The translations under genes and the position numbers were made by a program. Below, one piece after another: positions 1 through 8,042 of a stretch of 42,356 nt of DNA. The stretch covers positions 1 through 42,356 of the forward strand of contig DDVI01000055.1 of the NCBI GenBank assembly GCA_002345205.1, read 5' to 3'. The notes beneath the pieces were generated by a model. It was not told the origin of the DNA and ran no database searches. It was given only the letters and a program-made list of their open reading frames with translations. This stretch comes from Bdellovibrionaceae bacterium UBA2316 (GTDB lineage Bacteria; Bdellovibrionota; Bdellovibrionia; Bdellovibrionales; Bdellovibrionaceae). Every line of letters begins with the position of its first letter. The stretch's first letter is position 1.

Positions 1-561
1 ACAGAAAACCCGGAATACCCGTTTAAATGAATCCGGGGAACCCAATCCGCCCATTAATGCAATCATACCAGACACAGCTCCCAAGAGTCCAAATGCAGGA
101 GGAAATCTTGCGACAGTCTTAAAGACGTGGGCTTCTTCTTCGTATCTGATGAAATGGACCTCGGCTCGCTTTTTTAATACTTGGTCAATTTTTGAGTCGG
201 AGATCCCACCTTCAATTTGTAACTGTACAGCTTCCTTAAGAAAATGAACCTTGATTTTATCTACATTTTCGGAAAGGTAGTTTTCATTGTTTTGAATTCC
301 TCTTGATAGATCGATAACTTCTTCAATAACCTTTAAATGCGGTGAGCTTCCTTTGCCAAGAACCTTAGCGAAAAATACCTTCCAAAGCTTTACGAGTTGT
401 TTAATTGGAAAACTGACCAATGTCGCAGCCAAAGTTCCGCCTATCACAATGACGAAGGCATGGATGTTCAAATAGATTTTCCAATTGCTTGTTGATGACA
501 AAATCCCACCAATAAAAACTGATGTTGCTATAATGAGACCAAGTATTGATGAAATATTCAT
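1..561 (-). CDS. MotA/TolQ/ExbB-family stator protein (3' end outside window)
   Basis: Reading the minus strand from the ATG at 561 gives an open frame to the window edge (187 codons). It begins MNISSILGLIIATSVFIGGI, followed by a second hydrophobic segment (HAFVIVIGGTLAATLVSF), a cytoplasmic stretch, and the MotA signature ARFPPAFGLLGAVSGMIALM. MotA proteins are the inner-membrane proton or sodium channel subunit of stators that drive rotation or gliding. A ribosome site GAGGT overlaps the stop of the upstream gene, which ends 8 nt before the start, so the two are co-transcribed and probably translationally coupled. The last residues before the edge (VFRVFC) do not match the IGP-type continuation expected after this signature. 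That may be an edge sequencing error, a frameshift or real divergence. No MotB is visible in the window. Confidence 0.85.
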   Translation of the reverse strand, partial: MNISSILGLIIATSVFIGGILSSTSNWKIYLNIHAFVIVIGGTLAATLVSFPIKQLVKLWKVFFAKVLGKGSSPHLKVIEEVIDLSRGIQNNENYLSENVDKIKVHFLKEAVQLQIEGGISDSKIDQVLKKRAEVHFIRYEEEAHVFKTVARFPPAFGLLGAVSGMIALMGGLGSPDSFKRVFRVFC

Positions 562-569
562 AGGTTACC

Positions 570-2459
570 TCATGCTGCCTTGGTTTTTTCGTTTGATGAT
601 TCTCTAAAAATTTGATCTAAGTTTATTTGGCCATCGTTGACCGCCCTAAATAATTTCAATCGTATTCCTTCAAGACCTCGGTTAATTTCTTCAGGCGATA
701 GGGTCTTATTGATGGAATCTTTTAAAATTGTTTGAGTTCGAGTTGGAATCACTGAAAATATTATTTCTGAGGATTCCGGTACGGCCTTAACAAGAGCCAA
801 TACGTCGTTTGGTTGAACTCCGGTTAATAGGAATTTCAGTTTATCTTCTGGCCATTTTGAAATAAATGCCAAGCTCGGATAGTTTTGTTTAATATACAGT
901 CCCTGATCTGACAACGTGGGCAGAATCTGCTGAACCAATTGAATTTCTTCATATGGTGATAGGCACATGAGCATATTCGGTATCATCGACTGAATCTCGA
1001 TCATGCCGTCTTCAACGCCCTCTTCTTTTTTGATAAGAAACTTAAGAGACTGATCTGCCATTTCAATTTCTTGAGGCTTCATTCTAGGAATCGTGAAGGC
1101 TTCGACTATCATACTCTTTTTTTCTTCAAAGCTGAGTGCAGAGACAACCTCTTCCATTTTCTCTTGAGGTAAATGTAAGATCGTAAGTGACTGGACTTTT
1201 TTATCTTGTTTGCTCAGAACTTTTTGAATTTTTGAAGCTGAAAGTTGAGCAACGCTAGAAAATGGTAAGCTTGTTAGTTTGTCACCCAAAGTTTTTACAG
1301 ATAGAAGGTCCCAATAGGTCTTTTCGACTAAAGATGTTCTTTCTTGAAGCGATAACGTAGAAAACGAAGTAAAAACAGATGGAAGTTCTTTGTCGTTTTT
1401 AATTCTCTCAGGCAAATTCCAGTTTGGCGGGTTTAATTGTGTATCGCCTTTGTTATTTCCATAAAAAGTAAGTACGCAGTCAACTAGTGAAGCGACCTTT
1501 TTTCGACCATCAAGGCCTTCCTCGAACCATCGATCAAAAACCAAGTCCGCTATTGCTGGACTTGATAGGGCAATTAGCGCAACCTTCCGCTGATGCTCTT
1601 TGAAAGTATCAAACAACAAACTAGCGCTAAGTTGAATATCTTGCTTTTCAGATTTTTTGGACTCAGCAAGTGCTTTACTGCCGCTGCTAGGGCCTTGTAA
1701 GTTCAACTGAGAATTTTTCATTTCCTGAATTTTCAAAGAAAGACTCATTTGTTCTTTAACGTCTCTAGAGGGAATCATCTTTATTAAGAAAATACCAATA
1801 AGGACGATTAGCGAAAATAAACCAAAGCCGATTGCATTCTGGTAGTTTCCAAACTTTTCTTCAAATGTTAAAACTCTTGGTCTTTCCTCAAGTTGCGGAG
1901 GAATTGGGGTCTCTTCTTTTGGAATCGGTGCAAGCTCAGCAATTTTGATTGAACCGATATTGCCAAAATCAGCTTTTACCGTGGTGCTTAGCCAAGGTTT
2001 GAATGCTTTTTTATATTCCTCACCCAATTTTGGGCTAAATCCAACGATGACTTCTATTTTTTTAATTTCAACACGCTCCAAAAAGCTTTTGGCAATGTCG
2101 AGTCTTTTTTCTGGGTTTTGACCATCAATCACGGTGGCAATTGATTCTATAATTCCTAAATTTAAATCCGACATGTCCACCGACGTGCTTTTGCTTTTTA
2201 CATCCGTGTTTTCGCTAGCTTGATGTTGTCCAGACTTAGGATCATGAATTGCTAGCTCCGTTTGAACGGCAACATTGAATAACTCTTGAGGTATTCGGGT
2301 TGATATTCTTTCTTTGTATCGTCTTGCAATTGAGTCTTCTAAACGAGACTTGATTTCGATCAGCTCGGGACGTGTTGCTGTTTCAGCACTAAATGCCGAA
2401 GAAACACCAAAGATAGAGAGACCGATTAACAGGATGATGAAAGACTTAAATATTTTCAC
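570..2459 (-). CDS. membrane-anchored FliF/FliG-like protein
   Basis: A protein of about 629 aa. It has an N-terminal signal or anchor (MKIFKSFIILLIGLSIFGVS), then roughly 180 extracytoplasmic residues ending in a segment like the last periplasmic part of FliF (IEVIVGFSPKLGEEYKKAF and following). A transmembrane helix follows (IGFGLFSLIVLIGIFLIKM, about residue 210), then some 400 cytoplasmic helical residues. The C-terminus (TRTQTILKDSINKTLSPEEI and following, to the end) resembles the FliG C-terminal domain that contacts MotA. FliG links the flagellar MS ring to stators, and this gene is immediately upstream of a MotA-type gene. The order periplasmic domain, TM, FliG would be a natural FliF-FliG fusion. 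The start is uncertain: GTG at 2459 gives a clean signal peptide, but TTG at 2477 is also open, and neither has a good ribosome site. The domain call is from pattern recognition, not alignment. Confidence 0.6.
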   Translation of the reverse strand: MKIFKSFIILLIGLSIFGVSSAFSAETATRPELIEIKSRLEDSIARRYKERISTRIPQELFNVAVQTELAIHDPKSGQHQASENTDVKSKSTSVDMSDLNLGIIESIATVIDGQNPEKRLDIAKSFLERVEIKKIEVIVGFSPKLGEEYKKAFKPWLSTTVKADFGNIGSIKIAELAPIPKEETPIPPQLEERPRVLTFEEKFGNYQNAIGFGLFSLIVLIGIFLIKMIPSRDVKEQMSLSLKIQEMKNSQLNLQGPSSGSKALAESKKSEKQDIQLSASLLFDTFKEHQRKVALIALSSPAIADLVFDRWFEEGLDGRKKVASLVDCVLTFYGNNKGDTQLNPPNWNLPERIKNDKELPSVFTSFSTLSLQERTSLVEKTYWDLLSVKTLGDKLTSLPFSSVAQLSASKIQKVLSKQDKKVQSLTILHLPQEKMEEVVSALSFEEKKSMIVEAFTIPRMKPQEIEMADQSLKFLIKKEEGVEDGMIEIQSMIPNMLMCLSPYEEIQLVQQILPTLSDQGLYIKQNYPSLAFISKWPEDKLKFLLTGVQPNDVLALVKAVPESSEIIFSVIPTRTQTILKDSINKTLSPEEINRGLEGIRLKLFRAVNDGQINLDQIFRESSNEKTKAA

Positions 2460-2624
2460 ATAACAATATTCGGACAAAGAGTGAATGATCTTAACTAGAC
2501 CTTAGTGACTTTTGATATCTAATTTTAAATAAATTATATATTGAGTGGTGAGTTGAGTAAAAGGCCAATTTTTTGATTTCGTATTTTGTCTTATTTAGAA
2601 ACAGATAAACAATGAAACAAGTTT

Positions 2625-3611
2625 TTAAACAATTTTAACTGAGGCTCTTTTAATTCCGTTCAATAGGACGTTTTTAAGCGCAACAAAGCATTCTTTGTTG
2701 AACGGCTGACCAAGGCTGAATTCAATAATATGCAACGCTTGGTCTGGGTCAACGGGATTTTGATTGTTAACGTCTTTAAAGGTCAGTTCGCAAAATGCGT
2801 CGGCCAGAGCAACAACTTTTGAGAACGGATGCAGTCGAACATCTCGCGTTCCCCTAGGGTATCCTTGCCCTATAGCATTTTCATGGTGCTCACCCACGAT
2901 TGCCATTACCTCATCTGGTATATTTTCTACGGTTTTCAAAATTTCAATGCCTCGAAAGGCATGGCGTTGATAATATTCTAAATCTTCTGCTGTGTAACTA
3001 GCCCGAGGCTTATTTAAAAATTCGGCAGGATATTCTTTTAGGCCGATGTCATGCAGAACCGCTCCAAGCGCTATTTTTTCCAGAAGTGATTGGTTATTCC
3101 ATCCCTTTGATTTAGCTATAAGTATAGAAATCATACTTACGGCCATTGAGTGCCTAATGATTTCAGCGGATATTGAGTTCATTAGTGACATTAACAGAGA
3201 CAACTTTGGCGTGTCATTGATGACTTTTAGTACGGAGCCTGCGATGAATTTAGTATTACCCAAGGACTCGTTGCTAAAACCAAGTTCTTGAATATTTGTA
3301 AATACAGAGGCCATTGTATGCGACAGGACGTCAACTTTTTGATCAATAGGAGCGTCGTCGTTTTTCATAATTTCACTGGCGCTAAGTACTTTTAACGAAG
3401 AAAACTTTCTTAGATCCGTTTTTTTAATGAAGACCGCATCCTTGATTTTCTCATAAAAATGCAGACTTTTAAAATGTTCGCGAGTTCCTTCTCTCCCAAT
3501 GATGACAAAATGGCTCTCGCTTAGCTTGAAGTAAACATCCCCCGGTAAAGTGACGTTGGGAACAATATATTCTATAGGCACTGAAACAAGATCAGCTGCA
3601 GAAATCGCCAT
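2625..3611 (-). CDS. HD-GYP domain protein, probable c-di-GMP phosphodiesterase
   Basis: A 328-aa protein. Residues 1-150 are an N-terminal region of unknown fold, with no membrane segment or receiver domain visible. Residues 150-310 form an HD-GYP domain: HSMAVSM (His154), the metal-binding HD of LHDIG at 187-188, HAFRG at 217, HHE at 242-244 and GYPRG at 250-254. HD-GYP enzymes hydrolyse cyclic di-GMP. The metal ligands I can see are present, and the HHExxxGxGYP motif is kept except that the usual Asp before Gly is Ile. The gene is separate from the FliF/FliG-like gene (about 150 bp AT-rich gap), but the pairing fits a motility or signalling locus. It is the last gene before the ICE and appears to be host chromosome. 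Confidence 0.85.
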   Translation of the reverse strand: MAISAADLVSVPIEYIVPNVTLPGDVYFKLSESHFVIIGREGTREHFKSLHFYEKIKDAVFIKKTDLRKFSSLKVLSASEIMKNDDAPIDQKVDVLSHTMASVFTNIQELGFSNESLGNTKFIAGSVLKVINDTPKLSLLMSLMNSISAEIIRHSMAVSMISILIAKSKGWNNQSLLEKIALGAVLHDIGLKEYPAEFLNKPRASYTAEDLEYYQRHAFRGIEILKTVENIPDEVMAIVGEHHENAIGQGYPRGTRDVRLHPFSKVVALADAFCELTFKDVNNQNPVDPDQALHIIEFSLGQPFNKECFVALKNVLLNGIKRASVKIV

Positions 3612-3763
3612 ACTGAACTATCGTCGAGAGTGAAAAAAACTTTAACGGTTTTTATTAGTTAGAATCACCTAAATCGTCTCGTTTTGATAATGAACGTAAG
3701 CTGCGAATTTTTCCCTACCATTTAGATCATAAAATGAAGAATTAGCAGAATCTGTATCAAAAT

Positions 3764-3870
3764 GGCCAGTTCTGGCCCAGAGATGTTACATAAACTTAGA
3801 GAAAAAGCGTCTTTGGCCAACTCTGGCCGTTCATTGGAGCCGTGTTCAATCGGTTCGGCCGACTAAGGCC
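3764..3870. repeat. three GGCC-N6-GGCC elements
   Basis: Three copies of the pattern GGCC, six bases, GGCC lie at 3764-3777 (spacer AGTTCT), 3814-3827 (spacer AACTCT) and 3857-3870 (spacer GACTAA). The first two share the longer form TGGCCANNTCTGGCC and start exactly 50 bp apart. The third starts 43 bp further on. They precede the first ICE genes and could be operator or iteron-type protein-binding sites. No function is shown by the sequence itself. Confidence 0.5.
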
Positions 3871-3917
3871 ATTTAATTAATTTGCTTTGATTTTGGCATT
3901 TTTTCAAACTCAACAAA

Positions 3918-3933
3918 TTCAATAACTTAGCTG
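3918..3933 (+). repeat. candidate attL: TTCAATAACTTAGCTG
   Basis: This 16-mer matches TTCAATAACTTGGCTG at 25677-25692 in the same orientation at 15 of 16 positions. The other copy lies just downstream of the integrase gene and its hairpin. The two copies enclose all the conjugation, mobilisation and integrase genes, as expected for the direct repeats left by a tyrosine-recombinase element. The match is short and I found no tRNA target, so this is a candidate only. Confidence 0.4.
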
Positions 3934-4008
3934 CTGGCACGAGTTGGTTTCGCGAATGCAATGAGTGTCTGCGAGAACGATGAGCGCATCCATCGGGGGA
4001 GGAAAAGA

Positions 4009-4206
4009 ATGGGCTGCGGAAAATGTCCACGATGCTTAGAGCACTGTCTGGAGTGGTTTCAATCGCATAACTACTGCGCGAACTGCAATTACTCGAGCAC
4101 GATTCAAGCAAAAGTTCTAAGTAACAAGAATAAAAAAATCAGTTTAGTCGACCCGGAGTTGGTCACAGCATGGTTAGCGTTGAATACGCATGCCAAGAAA
4201 ATTTAG
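4009..4206 (+). CDS. small zinc-ribbon-like protein
   Basis: A 65-aa protein starting MGCGKCPRCLEHCLEW. I chose the ATG at 4009 because a strong GGGGGAGG ribosome site lies just upstream; the frame extends further 5' without one. Two Cys pairs (CGKC/CPRC near the start, CANC at about residue 27-30) suggest a small metal-binding ribbon. The C-terminal half is polar. It is the first gene of the ICE, and four more tiny genes follow on the same strand. The function is unknown; a regulatory or adaptor role is possible. Confidence 0.55.
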   Translation: MGCGKCPRCLEHCLEWFQSHNYCANCNYSSTIQAKVLSNKNKKISLVDPELVTAWLALNTHAKKI

Positions 4207-4214
4207 GAGGAAAT

Positions 4215-4367
4215 ATGGATAACAATGAATTGAATGATCGTGAAATTTTTAGAGACGTGGAGCTTGAAAACTTAATTCAAAACTATTGCGACGATGAAAA
4301 AGTTCGTCTCGATTTAGTTTCTGGATTTCAAGCCGGAAGAAAACTTATCTACGGGCGGTTAAAATGA
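4215..4367 (+). CDS. small acidic hypothetical protein
   Basis: A 50-aa protein, MDNNELNDREIFRDVELENL and following. The ATG at 4215 follows a good AGGAGG site (4206-4210), just after the stop of the previous gene; an upstream in-frame ATG at 4170 lies inside that gene and has no such site. Predicted soluble and helical, and not recognised. Its last codons overlap the next start (ATGA), implying translational coupling. Confidence 0.55.
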   Translation: MDNNELNDREIFRDVELENLIQNYCDDEKVRLDLVSGFQAGRKLIYGRLK

Positions 4368-4576
4368 AAATTCCAAATCTATTCGCACAATCGAAACACC
4401 TAGGAGAACAAATGTGGCATTTCGGATTAGGCACTTGGGTCTATAACCCGATGAGCGCAGTTGCTCACTCGCACGAAGAATATAAATCGCTTAAACGACG
4501 AGGAATTGAGCCAATTGACTTCGAGACTGCTCGAACGCTGTCGCAACTGAGCTTTTATTTGAAACCAATGTTTTAA
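4364..4576 (+). CDS. small hypothetical protein
   Basis: A 70-aa protein, MKIPNLFAQSKHLGEQMWHF and following, starting in an ATGA overlap with the previous gene. There is no signal peptide, membrane helix or Cys cluster. It contains several aromatic residues and the stretch HSHEEYKSLKRRGIEP. Not recognised; supported by coupling and its position in a same-strand run of small ICE genes. Confidence 0.5.
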   Translation: MKIPNLFAQSKHLGEQMWHFGLGTWVYNPMSAVAHSHEEYKSLKRRGIEPIDFETARTLSQLSFYLKPMF

Positions 4577-4632
4577 AAATACAAACCTGATTTGGTTCAT
4601 GGAGGAGCCTTATCTTTTATATAGAGGATACT

Positions 4633-4791
4633 ATGCATAAATTAATTTACAAAATTTTTGAAAAACTAGCGGATGTTTTTAAACGAAAAAATGAAAACAA
4701 CCATCAATATGTGAATTCGGATTCGCTTGAACGAGATCGCCTAGAACATTTTCTACGTTCGGGTCGTTATCTTGGAGGAATCTCGAGATGA
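4633..4791 (+). CDS. small basic hypothetical protein
   Basis: A 52-aa protein, MHKLIYKIFEKLADVFKRKN and following, ending RSGRYLGGISR. It overlaps the start of the next gene by ATGA at 4788-4791, and an AGAGGA element lies upstream of its start. The composition is amphipathic and helical, with a basic N-terminal half and an acidic LERDRLEHF segment. Family unknown. Confidence 0.5.
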   Translation: MHKLIYKIFEKLADVFKRKNENNHQYVNSDSLERDRLEHFLRSGRYLGGISR

Positions 4792-5036
4792 AGGAAGTGA
4801 TGATCTTTTTGTTCATTGCACTTTCATCAAACTATTCGGTTGCGGCTAAAAGTGATTATCCACCACAACTTGAATGTAAGACTGGGCTTTGCAAAGACGA
4901 AATATACAGACGATCCATCAGAATTTACTGCACGAATGAAGAAGAAAAAAGTCCTTCTTTAAGAACTCAAGATTGGGGACCTTATCTTCTTAAAACCGGC
5001 GGTGCCTGTTGGTGTTCGTGCGCGCAATTTAGATGA
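4788..5036 (+). CDS. small exported Cys-rich protein
   Basis: An 82-aa protein with a Sec-type signal peptide (MKEVMIFLFIALSSNYSVAA) followed by about 60 residues holding five or six cysteines (CKTGLCKDE, YCTNEE, CWCSC). This implies a periplasmic or secreted protein stabilised by disulfides. It lies 21 nt upstream of the coupling protein-TraU gene, and the ICE also encodes a CPSC thioredoxin-like protein that could act on it. No family recognised; the start is fixed by the ATGA overlap. Confidence 0.55.
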   Translation: MKEVMIFLFIALSSNYSVAAKSDYPPQLECKTGLCKDEIYRRSIRIYCTNEEEKSPSLRTQDWGPYLLKTGGACWCSCAQFR

Positions 5037-5057
5037 ATTAACGAAAGGAGGAAAACT

Positions 5058-8042
5058 ATGAATAAAAATAACGATTTAAATTCAGCATTAGCGGTTTGTG
5101 TTGTTCCACTCGTATTTTTTATGGCGTGGTTCTTCTCACTTTCTGGAAGCATTGATCAAAATTCAAATGCCTTGGCTACGTACTTTCACCAAAAAGGTGA
5201 CTTTGTTTCAATAGTACTAATTTCAAATTTATTGTTTTCGGCCGTTTCTGTTTGGTTGATCGCTGCTGCCTTAGGAATTGGTAAGTTTGGCGGAAAGATC
5301 GTACAATTTCGTCAAAGTAAAACAAAGCTTTCGAGCAGAGTAAAACTTTGCATGGTGGTTTTCGGATTGATCGGTGGGCTCCTGATATTAGGCCTTATAT
5401 TTTATTTTAAGCCATACGAGAACATAAAACCTTTACCAAGGGTCGTGCCGTCGGTTCAAGGTACAATCCTATTTTCTTACCTGAATACGAACTCTTTCAT
5501 TTTAGGTGTCGAGCTTGCTTTGGCTGCTTTGTTTGTTTTTTTAAAAATTCAAAAACTCCTTACTGGCGGCATGCCTGCGATTCCAGAGAGAAAGAACATG
5601 TTAGTCCTTGGATCAAAACAAGTTGATGGAGCAGAAGAATGGATAACAATTGGAAGACCAGGATTGGTAACGGGCGTGATGCTAATTGCCAGTACTGGTG
5701 GAGGAAAATCCGTGGCTTGTCTTCTTCCATGGACGAAGCAATTTATGTCAAATTTTACTCCATTCCCCTCAATTGTCGTGATTGATCCAAAAGACACATT
5801 CGCAAGGTCCGTATTAAAACTTGCAAGCGAACTCAAGCACGATGAAAAGGTAGTTCACTTCACGCTTGACGGTCGATTCAGAACAAATCCGATTTACCGT
5901 GAACATATGCTTAAGGAATCTGGTTTTTTATATGTAACAAGTCTTATCAGAGCCGCCACTATTAACTTTGTGGGCTCGGAACAAGGTGATCAAAAGTTTT
6001 GGGGATTAAAGGGTTCCGCACTAATTAAGAATTTAGTTATATTTTGTGCGGCGAAGTACGACGGTTACTTCACTCTCAAGGAATTTTATCAAGAGATGAT
6101 TGAAATTCCAAACAGAGACTTTGCAACAGAGTTTGAGGTTTATCTCCAAAACGAAAAGTACGAATGGGATGAACGGCGAAATATGGAAATCTCAAGAGAC
6201 TACTTTGAATTCGAATTTATGAATCTCGATTCTAAGATTAAAGACAGTATTGCTCAAACGGCAACAACTTTCTTGGGTCAAATTCGTGCAGCTCAAATAG
6301 AAAAAGTATTTTGTCCTTCACGGGAAGAAATCAATTTCTGGGGCTTCGACCAAGTAGTCGACGAGGGAAAAATCTTTGTTTTCGGTATTGATATGCCGGG
6401 TGTTTCTGGCCCGCTATCGGTTTTGATGAAACTCATGTACCAAAAATCCGTTATGGAAAGAATTAAAAATTCGAAACGTTTGGAGACCCAGCGTCTTTCA
6501 ATCGGCGTATTCGATGAATATCAAAGTTTCGCTAGTCTTGGCGGTGGACAGATTGAAGGAGACGAAGACTACGCAGCAAAACGTCGTGAGGCCTTAGGGG
6601 TAACGATTGTGGCGACACAAAGTCATAGTTCACTACTTCAGGCGACAGGCAATGATGTCGGTACCGATGTTCTACTGGCGAATTTTCGAACCCGGATTGT
6701 TGGCGCCACTACCGATAAGCGGACCATTGACCACTACAAAGAAATTGGCGGCGAGATTCAAGAGGAAATCGAAAGTGAAAGTTATACGGAATCCGGCCAG
6801 AGACCTACAAAACAGATTTTTGGAACTGGATTGTTTACATCTCAACCGACTGTAAGCCAATCGGTAAATAAAAACCAACAAAAGCGATCAAGAATTACAG
6901 GAGAAGTTATGAGCAGACTAAAAACATTCGAAGCCATTGGTTTGGTGTTCAATGGAGTTGATACAGAATTCTATGACAAGATTTGTTTGAAGCCCGCCTT
7001 TTTCCCTTCAATGCGCATTTCGCATGAAAAGGTCTTGAAGGCAGCACGAGCGGCGGCGATGGCTTGTTTTGTTCTTTTTTCGATAAGGTCCCAAGCGTTT
7101 CCATCAGTGTGTTCTGTCGTAAAAACACCTGCATTTGAGAGTTGCTTTGAGCATGTGAAAAGCAGTTGCACCTGTGGTTGGCCACCGCGACCTTGCTCGC
7201 ATCATACCTATTATTTGCCGACGACATTTATTGAAGTAACGAGTCGACCTAAGCAATCATTCTTTTCAGATCTACCCATTGCGGGCGCACAGCTAAATTC
7301 TCTCAAGGAAATGTGGTTTTCGTCCGGATCAGTGGAAATGGACAATAGGTTTTATCACGCGAGAGTTATTCAAACCCCATTTGCCAGTCTTGCCTATTCC
7401 GGCATGCCGTGCGGCGGGACGGAAGCAGATAAATTCTGCTTTGGAGCAATGAGCGAACATATTAGCAATCAGTGGAAGACTGGATCAGGGGATTTAAACG
7501 ATCCACAATTCAAAGCCTGGTCGCTAAGCCCGAAAGCTTGCTTAATTAAGGGATCGATATCTGCGGCTGGTGCAGGTCAGATTGCCAATGGTTCGCCTGC
7601 TGGCGGAGCCACTTGTAGTTTTCCAATGGCAGGGCTTTCGGTTTTTCCACCTGTGAGTAGCGACATTTGTGGTGGATGGGGTGTCTTGCTTCCAAGAACA
7701 GGGTTTGTTGAATCAAATAGCTCGGTTGGCGGAGCGCTTCTCGCAGCAGAACGAATTCGAAGTATTGCTAACGAAGTATATCGTTCGGTTGCAGTTTATC
7801 CAGATGAAAAGTGGCAAATGATATTTCCAAAGAGTTCAAGTTGCTTTCGTGAGGGTCAGTCGGTTGGAAAGCTTGAAACGATAAACGGGGTAAATGAGAT
7901 GGGTCGCCTAACACAATTGAATCAAGACTCTTGGTTGTTTGTCGTCTGGAAGCGAGTTTCGTGCTGCAAGGACGTTAATAGTATTCCGCAAGCTGAATTT
8001 GCGAAGAACGCGATGAAAACTATGTGTCAGGGGATGGAATAA
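5058..8042 (+). CDS. VirD4/TraG-type coupling protein fused to TraU
   Basis: A 994-aa protein. Residues 1-180 contain several transmembrane helices. Residues 190-660 form a VirD4/TraD-like ATPase, with Walker A ASTGGGKS at about 211-218, DPKDTF soon after and a Walker B-like GVFDEYQS at about 485. From about residue 660 a signal-peptide-like stretch (KAARAAAMACFVLFSIRSQA) leads into a Cys-rich domain with the features of TraU: SCTCGWPPRPC, SGMPCGG and a C-terminal WKRVSCC. VirD4 proteins couple the relaxosome to the secretion channel in the cytoplasm, whereas TraU is a periplasmic F-type mating-pair protein. Joining them requires crossing the membrane at the junction or processing there. The internal ATG at 7059 could start a free TraU but lacks a clear ribosome site. 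A strong AAAGGAGG site precedes 5058. Confidence 0.8.
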   Translation: MNKNNDLNSALAVCVVPLVFFMAWFFSLSGSIDQNSNALATYFHQKGDFVSIVLISNLLFSAVSVWLIAAALGIGKFGGKIVQFRQSKTKLSSRVKLCMVVFGLIGGLLILGLIFYFKPYENIKPLPRVVPSVQGTILFSYLNTNSFILGVELALAALFVFLKIQKLLTGGMPAIPERKNMLVLGSKQVDGAEEWITIGRPGLVTGVMLIASTGGGKSVACLLPWTKQFMSNFTPFPSIVVIDPKDTFARSVLKLASELKHDEKVVHFTLDGRFRTNPIYREHMLKESGFLYVTSLIRAATINFVGSEQGDQKFWGLKGSALIKNLVIFCAAKYDGYFTLKEFYQEMIEIPNRDFATEFEVYLQNEKYEWDERRNMEISRDYFEFEFMNLDSKIKDSIAQTATTFLGQIRAAQIEKVFCPSREEINFWGFDQVVDEGKIFVFGIDMPGVSGPLSVLMKLMYQKSVMERIKNSKRLETQRLSIGVFDEYQSFASLGGGQIEGDEDYAAKRREALGVTIVATQSHSSLLQATGNDVGTDVLLANFRTRIVGATTDKRTIDHYKEIGGEIQEEIESESYTESGQRPTKQIFGTGLFTSQPTVSQSVNKNQQKRSRITGEVMSRLKTFEAIGLVFNGVDTEFYDKICLKPAFFPSMRISHEKVLKAARAAAMACFVLFSIRSQAFPSVCSVVKTPAFESCFEHVKSSCTCGWPPRPCSHHTYYLPTTFIEVTSRPKQSFFSDLPIAGAQLNSLKEMWFSSGSVEMDNRFYHARVIQTPFASLAYSGMPCGGTEADKFCFGAMSEHISNQWKTGSGDLNDPQFKAWSLSPKACLIKGSISAAGAGQIANGSPAGGATCSFPMAGLSVFPPVSSDICGGWGVLLPRTGFVESNSSVGGALLAAERIRSIANEVYRSVAVYPDEKWQMIFPKSSSCFREGQSVGKLETINGVNEMGRLTQLNQDSWLFVVWKRVSCCKDVNSIPQAEFAKNAMKTMCQGME

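Larger units (their letters stand above)
3612..4008. other. intergenic region at the left end of the ICE
   Basis: About 400 bp with no convincing gene. It holds the promoter side of the HD-GYP gene, three spaced GGCC-N6-GGCC elements and one arm of a candidate att repeat. The small open frames crossing it have no ribosome site or recognisable composition. Confidence 0.5.

Noticed and set aside
3930..3946. GCTGCTGGCACGAGTTGG resembles the reverse complement of the universal 16S rRNA region near position 520
   Set aside because: The match is short and needs a one-base gap, no other rRNA sequence surrounds it, and it partly overlaps the att candidate. Probably coincidence.
3863..4111. 82-aa frame on the minus strand
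   Set aside because: No ribosome site; composition is Ser/Arg-rich antisense sequence; it overlaps the GGCC repeats and the first ICE gene.
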